DNA from: Asticcacaulis endophyticus
GTDB lineage: Bacteria; Pseudomonadota; Alphaproteobacteria; Caulobacterales; Caulobacteraceae
Assembly (NCBI RefSeq): GCF_014652575.1
Contig: NZ_BMZB01000001.1
Coordinates: forward strand, 806,001-870,000
DNA length: 64,000 bases
Direction: 5' to 3'
The translations under genes and the position numbers were made by a program. Positions within the stretch are counted from its first letter, which is position 1, and each line of letters begins with the position of its first letter. Under the pieces are notes generated by a model that was given only the letters and a program-made list of their open reading frames with translations, was not told where the DNA came from and did no database searches. Positions 8,188 through 17,197 of this stretch are shown piece after piece.

Positions 8188-8718
8188 TCAGGACGGCTTG
8201 ATGGCCGAGGCAATGCCGGTTGCGGGGCTTAGCTCGGTGGGCTGTCCAAAAGAATTTTCAATGGCGGGGATGAGCCTGTTGATCCGTTTAAGGGCATGTC
8301 TGAGCTCATCGGTTTTGCGGGCATCATCGTCGGTCGACGGCTGACCGCCTTCGTCGTCGAGACGCAGATATTCTTCGAGGGCCAGGGAGATTTCTTTTTG
8401 CGCCTCATAAAGACCGCTCAGGCCGCGGTTGCCGATTTTGCGGGCGGCATTGAGCCCTTCGCAATAGGTCTTGGCCCAGCGGTTAAGGTTCTCGATGCGC
8501 GATTTCACGTCGCCTTTGAGGGCGGTGTTTTCCACGCCGTCCATCAGGCGGCGGATATCCTTGGCCAGACACTGGGCGGCATCAAGCGAGGTGGCGTAAT
8601 CTGTAGTGGGTGCTGTGACTGCGTCCTCAGTTGGTTGCGGGGCTTGCGGCACAATTGATCCCATAACCTCATGGTCGGATGCGGTATCGAGCGTCTCAGT
8701 TTTTTGAACATCAAGCAC
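8188..8718 (-). CDS. Hypothetical 176-residue helical protein
   Basis: Starts at a GTG with AGGAGAG six bases upstream. The first 45 residues are acidic and low-complexity; residues about 45-165 are charged and predicted helical (AKDIRRLMDGVEN, SRIENLNRWAKTYCEGLNAARK, EISLALEEYLRLDDEG, ELRHALKRINRLIPAIEN), probably a coiled-coil bundle. No signal peptide or catalytic motif is seen. It is first in the operon with the three smaller genes downstream. I do not recognise the family. Confidence 0.65.
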   Translation of the reverse strand: MLDVQKTETLDTASDHEVMGSIVPQAPQPTEDAVTAPTTDYATSLDAAQCLAKDIRRLMDGVENTALKGDVKSRIENLNRWAKTYCEGLNAARKIGNRGLSGLYEAQKEISLALEEYLRLDDEGGQPSTDDDARKTDELRHALKRINRLIPAIENSFGQPTELSPATGIASAIKPS

Positions 8719-8817
8719 GGCAGGCTCTCCTTGGTCTGCGAGGTCGTTAAGCCGACTATAGGCTTAAGCCTCACAAGGCATCAGTGCGTGAGTTGAGAGC
8801 GGAAAATCAGAGCCACA

Positions 8818-8866
8818 TAAAAAAAGCCCCTTACGGTTTCCTTAGAGCAGGAGACGCAAGGGGCTT
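8818..8866 (-). terminator. Intrinsic terminator of the RND efflux operon
   Basis: Arms AAGCCCCTTACG (8824-8835) and CGCAAGGGGCTT (8855-8866), one mismatch, with A-rich sequence on the left giving a run of T on the minus strand. It lies 28 bases beyond the outer-membrane factor stop. Confidence 0.85.
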
Positions 8867-8893
8867 GATGTTTTCAGCTAAATACTTAACGGG

Positions 8894-10291
8894 TCAGATG
8901 GTGTTCCAGTCGCCGCCTAATGCGCGGATTAAGCGCACACTGGACTGGTACTGGGCCGCCTTGACCTGCAAGGCTTGTCGCCGTGTACGTAGTTCCGACC
9001 GCTGGGCATCGAGCAGATCAAGCTGCGACACATAGCCGTTACGATAGCGCGACTGTGACAGGTTGAGCGCACGGGACGCCGCATTCAACGCCTCGGTCTG
9101 GGTGCGGGCCTGTGCCTCAAGGGTCTGACGCGCGGCCAGTTGATCCTCAACATCGGCAAACGCCACCAGAACCTGCTGCTGATAGCCGGCAAAGGCAATC
9201 TCAAGATCACCCTTGGCCAGAGCAATATCGGCATTGCGGCGGCCACCGTCAAAGATGGCTTGAGCCAGCAGACCGGTCAGTGACCAGTTGCGTCCGGCAT
9301 CTTCAAACAGGTCGCTGAGGTCGGAGGAGGCATAGCCGCCAGAGGCCGTCAGTGTCAGAGATGGGAACCAGGCGGCCTTAGCGATCCCGACGCGCCGTTG
9401 GGCGGCCTGCATGGAAAGTTCCGCCGCCTGAACGTCCGGACGGCGTTTCAGCACGTCGGACGGGATACCGGCAGGCACGACCGGCACATGACCGGCCCAC
9501 GGCTGGGAAGCCCAGCTCTGCGATTCCACATCAAAGGTCGTGGCCATCTCACCCGTCAGCACGGCCAGCGCGTTTTCGATTTGGGCACGCTGGCGATCAA
9601 GGGCCAGCAGTTCGGACTCGTTTGACGACACTTCGGTCTGAAGGCGCGCCACATCGAGTTCGGCCACATCACCGGCCTCAAAACGTCTTTGGGTAACATC
9701 TAAGGTGGTGCGGTAGGCCGCTAAGGTTTCGCGCACAATGGCCCGTTCTTCATCCAGCGCACGCAGGGCAAAATAGGTTTCCGCCACAGAGCCTGTGATC
9801 AGAAGCCGCGTGTCGTCAAGCAGAGCTTCGGACGCCTGCGCATCCAGACGAGCCGCCCTGGCGGCACTGAACAGCTTACCGGTGATATCGACTTCGTAAG
9901 ACAGGTCGATGCCAGCACTATGCAGGGTCGAGGCTTTAGGGTCCTGGCCGATCTCAGTGGCGCGGGACGCCCCGTAGCCGATACCAGCCTGCGGGAACAG
10001 GCTGGAACGGGCCGATTTGACCAGAGCTTTTGACTGCTCCAACCGGGCGGCGGCGATACGGATATCGGTGTTGCGGGCCAATGACCGCTCGATCAGGCCG
10101 TCAAGGGTCGGATCTGCAAACACCTTCCACCACTGACCCATAGCCAGAGGTGGCGTGGCCGCCGTCGCCGGGGCCGCTTCGCCCTTAAAGGCGAGCGGTG
10201 GTGCGGTCAGGGCGGCGGAGTTGAGGGGTTCGGTGGCGCACCCTGCGAGGAGCAGGGCTGCCAACGAGAGGGTTGTAATAGACTTAAGCAT
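8894..10291 (-). CDS. RND efflux outer-membrane factor (NodT/OprM family lipoprotein)
   Basis: 465 residues starting at 10291, where GGAGGG precedes the ATG. A lipoprotein signal MLKSITTLSL...LLLAGC places a lipid on Cys18. Two TolC-like repeats follow, with PLAMGQWWKVFADPTLDGLIERSL near the N-terminus, SYEVDITGKLF and the second-repeat signatures SLSLTASGGYASSDL-like and QAIFDGGRR. It forms the trimeric outer-membrane exit duct for the pump encoded just upstream. Its start overlaps the pump stop by eight bases, so translation is coupled. A terminator follows. Confidence 0.93.
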   Translation of the reverse strand: MLKSITTLSLAALLLAGCATEPLNSAALTAPPLAFKGEAAPATAATPPLAMGQWWKVFADPTLDGLIERSLARNTDIRIAAARLEQSKALVKSARSSLFPQAGIGYGASRATEIGQDPKASTLHSAGIDLSYEVDITGKLFSAARAARLDAQASEALLDDTRLLITGSVAETYFALRALDEERAIVRETLAAYRTTLDVTQRRFEAGDVAELDVARLQTEVSSNESELLALDRQRAQIENALAVLTGEMATTFDVESQSWASQPWAGHVPVVPAGIPSDVLKRRPDVQAAELSMQAAQRRVGIAKAAWFPSLTLTASGGYASSDLSDLFEDAGRNWSLTGLLAQAIFDGGRRNADIALAKGDLEIAFAGYQQQVLVAFADVEDQLAARQTLEAQARTQTEALNAASRALNLSQSRYRNGYVSQLDLLDAQRSELRTRRQALQVKAAQYQSSVRLIRALGGDWNTI

Positions 10292-13200
10292 GAGGATTTC
10301 CCTCCGTGTGTGCCGATAAGGATACCGGCGTACCTTCAATGACCGGATGTCCGGCATCATCAGTGTGCGGGGTGTGGGCCTTAAGCGGACGGTTGCCGCT
10401 GAGGGCGCGTAAGGTGACGTAGAAAACCGGCGTCAGGAACAGGCCAAAGATAGTCGCCCCGATCATGCCTGAGAACACCGCAACCCCCATCGCATGGCGC
10501 ATTTCCGAACCGGCACCGGTAGAGGTGACCAGCGGCAGCACGCCCATGATAAAGGCAATCGACGTCATCAGGATCGGCCGCAATCTGAGGCGAGAGGCTT
10601 CAATGGCGGCATCGAGCGGTTTCCGTCCCGCCAGTTCCAGTTCGCGGGCAAATTCCACGATCAAAATGGCGTTCTTGGCCGATAGCCCGATCAGGACGAA
10701 CAGGCCGATCTGGGTGAAGATGTTGTTATCACCCCCCGATACCCAAACCCCGAACATGGCGGCCAGCAGGCCCATCGGTACGATCAGGATGATCGATAGC
10801 GGCAGGACAAGGCTTTCGTATTGAGCCGCCAGCACCAGAAAGACCAGCAGGATCACCAGAGCGAAGATGATGGTCGATGAGTCGCCTGCCAGAATCTGCT
10901 GATAGGTCAGGTCGGTCCATTCATACTCGATACCGGGCGGCAGGACTTCGGCAGCGATCTTCATGGCCGCCGCCTCAGCCTGACCGGACGAGAAGCCAGG
11001 CGCCGGGCCGCCGTTGATGTCCGCCGTCAGATAGCCGTTATAGCGGCTGGCAGTCACGGGCCCGAATGACGGGTCGATCTTCATCAGCGCCGATAGCGGG
11101 ATCATCTCACCCGTGTTAGAACGTACCTGAAGCTTACCGATGTCTTCGGCCCGTGCGCGGTAAGGCGCGTCGGCTTGCAGACGGACGGAATAGGTGCGGC
11201 CAAAGCGGTTGAAGTCGTTGACGTAGAGTGAGCCCAGATAGATCTGCATGGTCTCCAGCACGTCATTGACGTTGACGCCCAACTGACGGGCCTTGGTGCG
11301 GTCGATGTCAGCATAGATTTGCGGCACATTGACCTGATAGTTGGTGAACACACCCGCAAGTTCCGGAGTCTGATAGGCCTTGGCGACAAAGTCCTTGGCG
11401 GCCTTATCAAGCACGTCGGAACCTAAGGCCCCGCGGTCCTGAAGCTGTAGTTTAAAGCCGCCGGTGGTGCCAAGCCCCAGAATAGGCGGGGGCGGGAAGA
11501 CGACGACATAGCCGCCGGCAATCGACTGGAACTTCTGGTTCAAAGCCCCAGCGATAGCACCGGCGCTGGTTTCTTTGGAGTTACGGTCATGGAAGGATTT
11601 CAGCGGCATGAACACCACCGCCTGATTGGACGCCAGGGTAAAGCCGTTGATCGACAGGCCGGGGAAAGCCAGCGTATCGGCAACCCCTTCCTGCTTCATG
11701 GCAATGGCGCTCAGTTCGCGGGCGACAGCTTCGGTGCGGTCCAGCGTGGCCCCTTCGGGCAGTTGCACCATGCCGACCAGATAGGCCTTGTCCTGCGCCG
11801 GAATAAAGCCGGTAGGGACGGTTTTGAACATCACCATGGTCAGGCCGACCAGAAGGAGATAAAGGCCCATCATCAGGGCTTTACGCGGAATGATACCGCC
11901 GAGGCCCTTGGCATAGTTGTTTGAGCCGGTCTTAAACAGCTTGTTGAAGCCATTAAAGAACCCGCCCAGCCATTTGTCCATAAAACGGGTTAAGCCGTCC
12001 TTTGGGGCATCATGGCCTTTGAGCAGCAGGGCAGCAAGCGCTGGCGACAGGGTTAGGGAGTTAACTGCCGAAATCACGGTCGAAATCGCAATGGTCAGCG
12101 AGAACTGGCGATAGAACTGACCCGACAGGCCGGTGATGAAGGCCAGCGGCACGAACACGGCCACCAGCACCAGAGCGATGGCGATGATCGGGCCTGAGAC
12201 TTCGCGCATGGCCTGATAGGTGGCTTCACGCGGGGTTTTCCCGGCTTCGATATTGCGCTCGACGTTTTCGACGACGACGATGGCGTCATCGACTACGATC
12301 CCGATCGCCAGCACCAGACCAAACAGGGTCAGGGCGTTAATGCTGAACCCGAACAGGTGCATGACGGCGAACGTACCGATGACCGAGACCGGCACGGCCA
12401 GCAGCGGGATGATCGAGGCGCGCCAGGTTTGCAGGAAGATGATGACCACGATCACCACCAGAATGATGGCTTCAATCAGGGTATGGATGACGGAATCAAT
12501 CGATTCCTGGACATATTCCGAGGTGTCATAGGCGATGCGGTAGTCGACGCCTTCGGGCATGGACTTTTTCAGTTCGTCCATGGTGGCGCGGATATCGCGT
12601 GACAATTGCAGCGAGTTGGCCCCGGCCATTTCATTGATCGGAATACCGACGGCGGCTTTGTTATTCAGCAGGGAACGCAGGGCGTAATCGGCAGCGCCCA
12701 GCTCGATGCGGGCAATGTCGCCCAGACGGGTGACCGCACCGTTTTCTGACTTCACGATGATTTCGCGGAAGTCGTCTTCGGTTTTGAGGCGGCCTTGGGC
12801 GTTCACCGACATTTGCAGGGTGATATCAGGCACGCCGGGTGAAGAACCGATCGTACCGGCTGCGGCCTGCACGTTTTCAGAGCGGATCGCTTGCGCGACA
12901 TCAGAGGCGGATAGCCCACGCTCAGCGACCTTTTGCGGATCGAGCCAGATCCGCATCGAATATTCGCCGCCGCCGAACATCTGCACGGGGGCGACGCCCT
13001 TTACCGATTGCAGACGGTCCTTGATGTGGATCAGGGCGTAGTTACGCAGGTAATTTACATCATAGCGGTCATTGGGCGAATAAAGATGCACCACCAGCGG
13101 CAGGGACGACTGGCTCTTTTGCGTAGTCACCCCCAGAGCGCGCACATCGGCGGGCAGGCGGGCTTCGGCTTGAGAGACGCGGTTTTGCACCATCTGCTGG

Positions 13201-13514
13201 GCAAGGTCGGCATCGGTGCCTAGTTTGAAGGTTACGGTCAGGGTCATCGCGCCGTCAGAGGTGGCGGTCGAGGACATATAGAGCATGTTCTCAACGCCGT
13301 TGACGGCTTCTTCGATGGGCGTGGCCACGGTTTCAGCGATCACGTTCGGGCTGGCGCCCGGATAGACGGCGCGCACCACGACCTGCGGCGGCACGACTTC
13401 GGGATATTCCGATACCGGCAGGGTACGAAGCGATAACAGCCCCGCCACCAGGATCAGAAGCGACAAGACCCCGGCGAAAATGGGCCTGTCGATGAAGAAT
13501 TTGGACAGATTCAT
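10284..13514 (-). CDS. RND multidrug efflux permease (AcrB/MexB, HAE1 family)
   Basis: 1076 residues, the normal length for HAE1 pumps, with twelve predicted membrane helices and two large periplasmic loops. The proton-relay residues are present: the Asp-Asp pair in LAIGIVVDDAIVVVENVER and the Lys in LSAKNAILIVEFARE. The N-terminus MNLSKFFIDRPIFAGVLSL is typical. It is a proton-driven drug or small-molecule exporter in the inner membrane, working with the adaptor upstream and outer-membrane factor downstream. The substrate cannot be told from sequence. AGGGG precedes the ATG. Confidence 0.95.
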   Translation of the reverse strand: MNLSKFFIDRPIFAGVLSLLILVAGLLSLRTLPVSEYPEVVPPQVVVRAVYPGASPNVIAETVATPIEEAVNGVENMLYMSSTATSDGAMTLTVTFKLGTDADLAQQMVQNRVSQAEARLPADVRALGVTTQKSQSSLPLVVHLYSPNDRYDVNYLRNYALIHIKDRLQSVKGVAPVQMFGGGEYSMRIWLDPQKVAERGLSASDVAQAIRSENVQAAAGTIGSSPGVPDITLQMSVNAQGRLKTEDDFREIIVKSENGAVTRLGDIARIELGAADYALRSLLNNKAAVGIPINEMAGANSLQLSRDIRATMDELKKSMPEGVDYRIAYDTSEYVQESIDSVIHTLIEAIILVVIVVIIFLQTWRASIIPLLAVPVSVIGTFAVMHLFGFSINALTLFGLVLAIGIVVDDAIVVVENVERNIEAGKTPREATYQAMREVSGPIIAIALVLVAVFVPLAFITGLSGQFYRQFSLTIAISTVISAVNSLTLSPALAALLLKGHDAPKDGLTRFMDKWLGGFFNGFNKLFKTGSNNYAKGLGGIIPRKALMMGLYLLLVGLTMVMFKTVPTGFIPAQDKAYLVGMVQLPEGATLDRTEAVARELSAIAMKQEGVADTLAFPGLSINGFTLASNQAVVFMPLKSFHDRNSKETSAGAIAGALNQKFQSIAGGYVVVFPPPPILGLGTTGGFKLQLQDRGALGSDVLDKAAKDFVAKAYQTPELAGVFTNYQVNVPQIYADIDRTKARQLGVNVNDVLETMQIYLGSLYVNDFNRFGRTYSVRLQADAPYRARAEDIGKLQVRSNTGEMIPLSALMKIDPSFGPVTASRYNGYLTADINGGPAPGFSSGQAEAAAMKIAAEVLPPGIEYEWTDLTYQQILAGDSSTIIFALVILLVFLVLAAQYESLVLPLSIILIVPMGLLAAMFGVWVSGGDNNIFTQIGLFVLIGLSAKNAILIVEFARELELAGRKPLDAAIEASRLRLRPILMTSIAFIMGVLPLVTSTGAGSEMRHAMGVAVFSGMIGATIFGLFLTPVFYVTLRALSGNRPLKAHTPHTDDAGHPVIEGTPVSLSAHTEGNPHA

Positions 13515-13560
13515 AGCGTTGCCCCTTTGTGGGCGAGAATTTGAATAATTTGATTTCTTA

Positions 13561-13587
13561 GAACTCCCCTTCTTGGAGGGGGAGTTC
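13561..13587 (-). other. Intercistronic hairpin between adaptor and pump genes
   Basis: Arms GAACTCCCC (13561-13569) and GGGGAGTTC (13579-13587) pair perfectly with a nine-base loop. There is no strong T run on the minus strand, so it is more likely a transcript-stability or partial-attenuation element than a full terminator. Confidence 0.6.
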
Positions 13588-13592
13588 TTGGA

Positions 13593-14804
13593 TTAGGCCT
13601 TGGGCTTGCCGACGTCAGTCATGGCGACGATCTGCGGGGCCACGACCGCACCGGGGCGGATGGCTTGCAGGCCGGTCACGACAATCCGTTCTCCGGCTTT
13701 AAGGCCGGAGGTGACGATCTTCAGACCATTAACCGAAGCACCCAGCGTGACTTCGCGGTATTCGACGGCGTTATCCTTGCCGACGACCCACACGAAGCGC
13801 TTGGACTGATCGGTGCCGACCGACAATTCGTGGATCAGAACGGCGGGCTTGGTCGAAGCTTCGCCCATGCGGACGCGCACGAACTGGCCGGGGATCAGCG
13901 CACCATCGGCGTTGGAAAAGACCGCTCTGGCCCTGACCGTGCCGCTTGAGGCATCGAACTGGTTGTCGATCAGTTGCAGCTTGCCGGTCACCGGCTCACC
14001 ACCGCCGACCTCCAGCGTTACCGGCACGCGCTCAAAGGCAATACTGCCATTAGCGCCCTTAAGTTCAGATAAAGTGCGGGTGATGACCTCTTCGTTAGCG
14101 TCAAAGCTAGCATAGATCGGGGATACCGACACCAGCGAGGTCAGAACGGATGACGATGGACCAGCGGCCACAAGGTTGCCTTGCGTGACATCAATGCGCC
14201 CGACCCGGCCGGAGACCGGTGCGCGCACCTGAGTGTAGCTGAGGTTCAGGCTGGCCGATTGTAACTGGGCCGAAGCGGCGGCAAGATTGGCCTGAGCTTC
14301 CTGAAGGTCGTTCTGGCGGCTTTCGGCCTCACTGCGGGAAATGGCATTGTCGGCCAGCAGACGCTGGGCGCGGGCCTCTTCGGAGCGGGTCAGGTTCAGA
14401 CGGGCGGAAGCTGCGGCAACTTGTGCCTTGGCGCGGGCATATTCAGCCGCGTAAGGGGCCGGATCGATGGTGAACAAAAGATCGCCCTGACGGACCAAAG
14501 CGCCTTCGCGGAAGTGCACCGACTTGATTTGCCCGGCGACGCGCGGGCGGATTTCGACGCGTTCAACCGCCTCTAATCGGCCGGAGAACTCTTCCCAGGC
14601 GGTGACATTGCTCTCGGTCGTGATGGCGACGCCGACCGGAATGGCCGGTGCGGCAGCGGTGGCCGTTTTGTCGGAGGCGGCGGTTGACGATGAAGCGATG
14701 ATCAGGCCGCCAGTGGCGGCACCGAGCACCAGAAGCGACGCGCCGGCGACCACGAGGGTCTTGCGTCGTTCCTTATAGAACTGGGAAACAGAAAAAGTGC
14801 GCAT
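13593..14804 (-). CDS. RND efflux periplasmic adaptor (AcrA/MexA family)
   Basis: 403 residues: an N-terminal membrane anchor (about 16-40), then lipoyl/barrel-sandwich halves around a coiled-coil hairpin (about 125-195, RLNLTRSEEARAQRLL and QNDLQEAQANLAAASAQLQ), then RND-adaptor beta-barrel and membrane-proximal domains (RVRMGEASTKPAVLIHELSVG). It bridges pump and outer-membrane factor. It is first in the operon adaptor-pump-OMF and is divergent from a TetR gene, with an operator-like palindrome between them. AAGGACA precedes the ATG. Confidence 0.94.
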   Translation of the reverse strand: MRTFSVSQFYKERRKTLVVAGASLLVLGAATGGLIIASSSTAASDKTATAAAPAIPVGVAITTESNVTAWEEFSGRLEAVERVEIRPRVAGQIKSVHFREGALVRQGDLLFTIDPAPYAAEYARAKAQVAAASARLNLTRSEEARAQRLLADNAISRSEAESRQNDLQEAQANLAAASAQLQSASLNLSYTQVRAPVSGRVGRIDVTQGNLVAAGPSSSVLTSLVSVSPIYASFDANEEVITRTLSELKGANGSIAFERVPVTLEVGGGEPVTGKLQLIDNQFDASSGTVRARAVFSNADGALIPGQFVRVRMGEASTKPAVLIHELSVGTDQSKRFVWVVGKDNAVEYREVTLGASVNGLKIVTSGLKAGERIVVTGLQAIRPGAVVAPQIVAMTDVGKPKA

Positions 14805-14970
14805 GTGAGTGTCCTTCGGGGAGAAAGGGGTAAAATTTTTAAAGGTACGCGATCACGCAAGGCCCGCCGTCAGCGCGGAAAAGGGTTATTTTAGCTCTTG
14901 AATAACCGCGAACGTGATCTATTTATGTACTGGTTCGCAAATTAATAGACCCGGAACGACGTTTTGTAAA

Positions 14971-14998
14971 TAATTTTGTACTAAATCGCACAAAATTA
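14971..14998. promoter_or_regulatory. Candidate TetR operator upstream of the efflux operon
   Basis: Perfect inverted repeat TAATTTTGT (14971-14979) and ACAAAATTA (14990-14998) with a ten-base spacer, in the 375-base gap between the divergent adaptor and TetR genes. A further direct copy of TTTTGTA begins at 14962. The rest of this gap shows no other gene. Confidence 0.6.
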
Positions 14999-15179
14999 GT
15001 TCATAATGGGTGGATTGCCGCTCAAAAACCGGTGCGGCATTTACGCATTGGCAATTAACACTTGATGCGGTTACACTTGAGGCAATGTCGGCGGTGACTT
15101 GAAACACTGGCCAGCAATAATAAGATAAGGGGCGTAACGCGCGGCACGGATATGGTCGCGTTTAGGAGTATTGGGTATC

Positions 15180-15947
15180 ATGGTTCACTATCGTGCCGAA
15201 GTCTGGTCCAAGGCATCGCCCCAATCTGATGGGATTAAGCCCGATGGGATTGAGGTTGAAGCGGAACTGGAACTGCCGGGAACGGCGGAATGTGCCGGAA
15301 AAGCCGTCGATGATGCTGCCTGCGCCTATGCCCGCGTCAGCCGTGCCCGTGGCCGTCCGCGTGCCTATGATCCGGGTGAAGTCCTGGATAAGGCGCTTAA
15401 GGTTTTCTGGCAAAAGGGCTTTGCGGCCACGTCGCTGGATGATCTGGTCGAAGCGACCGGCGTCAATCGTCCCAGCCTCTATGCCGGGTTTGGTGATAAG
15501 GAATCGCTCTATCTCAAGGCTATGCAGCGTTACCGCGCCCGCACGGACAGCCAGCTTGATGCGGTGCTGACCTGCAGCGGGCAAAATGATACGGTGCGAT
15601 CGATTATCCGGCGCTATTTCGACATTATGATCGACACCTATACCGGAGAGGCCGAGCATCCGCTGGGCTGTGCCTTCATGTGTACGGCGCTGAACGAAGC
15701 TCCGCAGCACGAGAGCATCCTTGAGATGCTGCAAAACACCATTGATCAGTTTGACATCCGCTTTGAAACCTTTTTCGCTCAGGCCCGCGATATGGGTTTC
15801 ATTCGCGCCGATCAGGACCCGAAGGCCCTGTCGCAGATGATTATCGGCCTGACCGCTAATCTGGGCGTGCGCGCCCGCGCAGGCGCCAGCCGCGAAACGC
15901 TTCAGGATATGGTGCGCGGGACAACGGCGTTATTGTTCGGCGCATAA
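15180..15947 (+). CDS. TetR/AcrR-family repressor, probable regulator of the RND operon
   Basis: 255 residues from the ATG at 15180 (AGGAG about 11 bases upstream; an in-frame TTG at 15171 is the alternative). The TetR helix-turn-helix is at about residues 70-105 (TSLDDLVEATGVNRPSLYAGFGDKESLY), followed by a helical ligand-binding domain with CAFMCTALNEAP. Unusually, about 55 residues precede the typical GRPRAYD entry into the DNA-binding domain, and no in-frame start codon exists closer to it. It is divergent from the adaptor gene and is inferred to bind the palindrome at 14971. Confidence 0.88.
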   Translation: MVHYRAEVWSKASPQSDGIKPDGIEVEAELELPGTAECAGKAVDDAACAYARVSRARGRPRAYDPGEVLDKALKVFWQKGFAATSLDDLVEATGVNRPSLYAGFGDKESLYLKAMQRYRARTDSQLDAVLTCSGQNDTVRSIIRRYFDIMIDTYTGEAEHPLGCAFMCTALNEAPQHESILEMLQNTIDQFDIRFETFFAQARDMGFIRADQDPKALSQMIIGLTANLGVRARAGASRETLQDMVRGTTALLFGA

Positions 15948-16013
15948 GGCCTTTGCAATCAGGGGTTCGGCGTTTATAAACGTCTGACCGTCACTGAGGG
16001 GAAGGCGTGCGCT

Positions 16014-17192
16014 TTGCGTATCACAGCATTGGCCATCTGGGCCGCTATGGCCGTGTTCAGCAGCCCCGTCGGGGCGCAACCCGCCCCCGTGATCCATCAG
16101 CAGGTCTATGAAGGCACGCTCGGTAAACACCCCATTGTGCTGGAGATTTTGAGCACCCGGACGGATGCCGGTCAGGACGTCTCAGCGGCCCGCTATTTCT
16201 ATCGTCAGCACCGCGCGCATATTCAGTTGGGTGTGGAACGGCGCGGGGTGCGCTTGATTCTGCGCGAATATGACCCGGCCTGTTATCTGCAAAGCGATCA
16301 GTGTCCGGCGAAAGCCAGCTTTACCCTGACGCCGCGCACAGGGGGCTTAAGCGGGCAATGGATTGCCTCCGGACGCTTAAGCGGTTTGCCGGTGATGCTG
16401 AAATCGGTTGGCGACCGCAAGGTGGGTGCCGTGATGGCGGTGCAGGAGGCCGCGGGGCTTTATTACGCCCTTGATGACCTGAGCGACTATGAGGTCAGCG
16501 ATAATCCCTATCTGTGGCGGCAACTGGCGGCCACGACCACCTACGGGCCGGAGGTGCGCGCAGGCGCGGTGGCTTATGTCATGGCGACCGATAAGGGCAC
16601 GGGCATCCACTATCCGCGCCTGTCGCGCCATCCGTCACTCGACATTCTGACGCGGGTCAACCGGCTGCTGGACCGCGAGCGCTACCGCATGACCCAGTAC
16701 GGCCTCGATTGCCGCGCACAGTCCGAGGATGCCGGGGGCGGCGCCCTGGGCGGCTGGGATGAGTACCAATCCGAAGTCAGTTTTATCACCGAAAGCGTCA
16801 TGGTTATTCGTGAAGGCGGCTCGACCTACTGTGGCGGGGCCTATCCCAATAACAGCTTTCGCTATGCGCTCTATGATCTGCGCCGCGGTGAGGAGCTGGA
16901 TCTCAACCGGCTGCTGAAACTGGATGGGGCGGAATATGCGCACCTGCGGGCAAGGCTGGAACCGGGATCGGCCTATGACCTTAAACAGCAGGCACCACAG
17001 GACTGTCTGGGTGAGGGCTTTGACCGCGACTACAGCCTGTCGTTCAACGATAAGGGGCTGGTGTTTTCCCTGACCGATCTGCCCCATGTGATCGGGGCGT
17101 GCATGGGTGATTACTATGTCGTGCCCTATGCTGACCTCAAAGGGCTGTGGCGGCCGGAGGCGGCGCTCTATTTTCCGCGCCGGATATCTTAA
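16014..17192 (+). CDS. Hypothetical secreted protein, 392 residues
   Basis: Starts at TTG (16014) with a purine-rich GAGGGGAAGG upstream and a clear signal peptide (MRITALAIWAAMAVFSSPVGAQ). The mature protein is soluble, with several Cys (Cys in DPACYL, SDQCPAK, STYCGGAYPNN, QDCLGEG, GACMGD) suggesting disulfides in the periplasm. The central STYCGGAYPNNSFRYALYDLR resembles the DUF3298/RsiV-like segment, a weak similarity seen by eye. Function unknown. It is followed almost immediately (5 bases) by another secreted-protein gene. Confidence 0.8.
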   Translation: MRITALAIWAAMAVFSSPVGAQPAPVIHQQVYEGTLGKHPIVLEILSTRTDAGQDVSAARYFYRQHRAHIQLGVERRGVRLILREYDPACYLQSDQCPAKASFTLTPRTGGLSGQWIASGRLSGLPVMLKSVGDRKVGAVMAVQEAAGLYYALDDLSDYEVSDNPYLWRQLAATTTYGPEVRAGAVAYVMATDKGTGIHYPRLSRHPSLDILTRVNRLLDRERYRMTQYGLDCRAQSEDAGGGALGGWDEYQSEVSFITESVMVIREGGSTYCGGAYPNNSFRYALYDLRRGEELDLNRLLKLDGAEYAHLRARLEPGSAYDLKQQAPQDCLGEGFDRDYSLSFNDKGLVFSLTDLPHVIGACMGDYYVVPYADLKGLWRPEAALYFPRRIS

Positions 17193-17197
17193 GGTTC

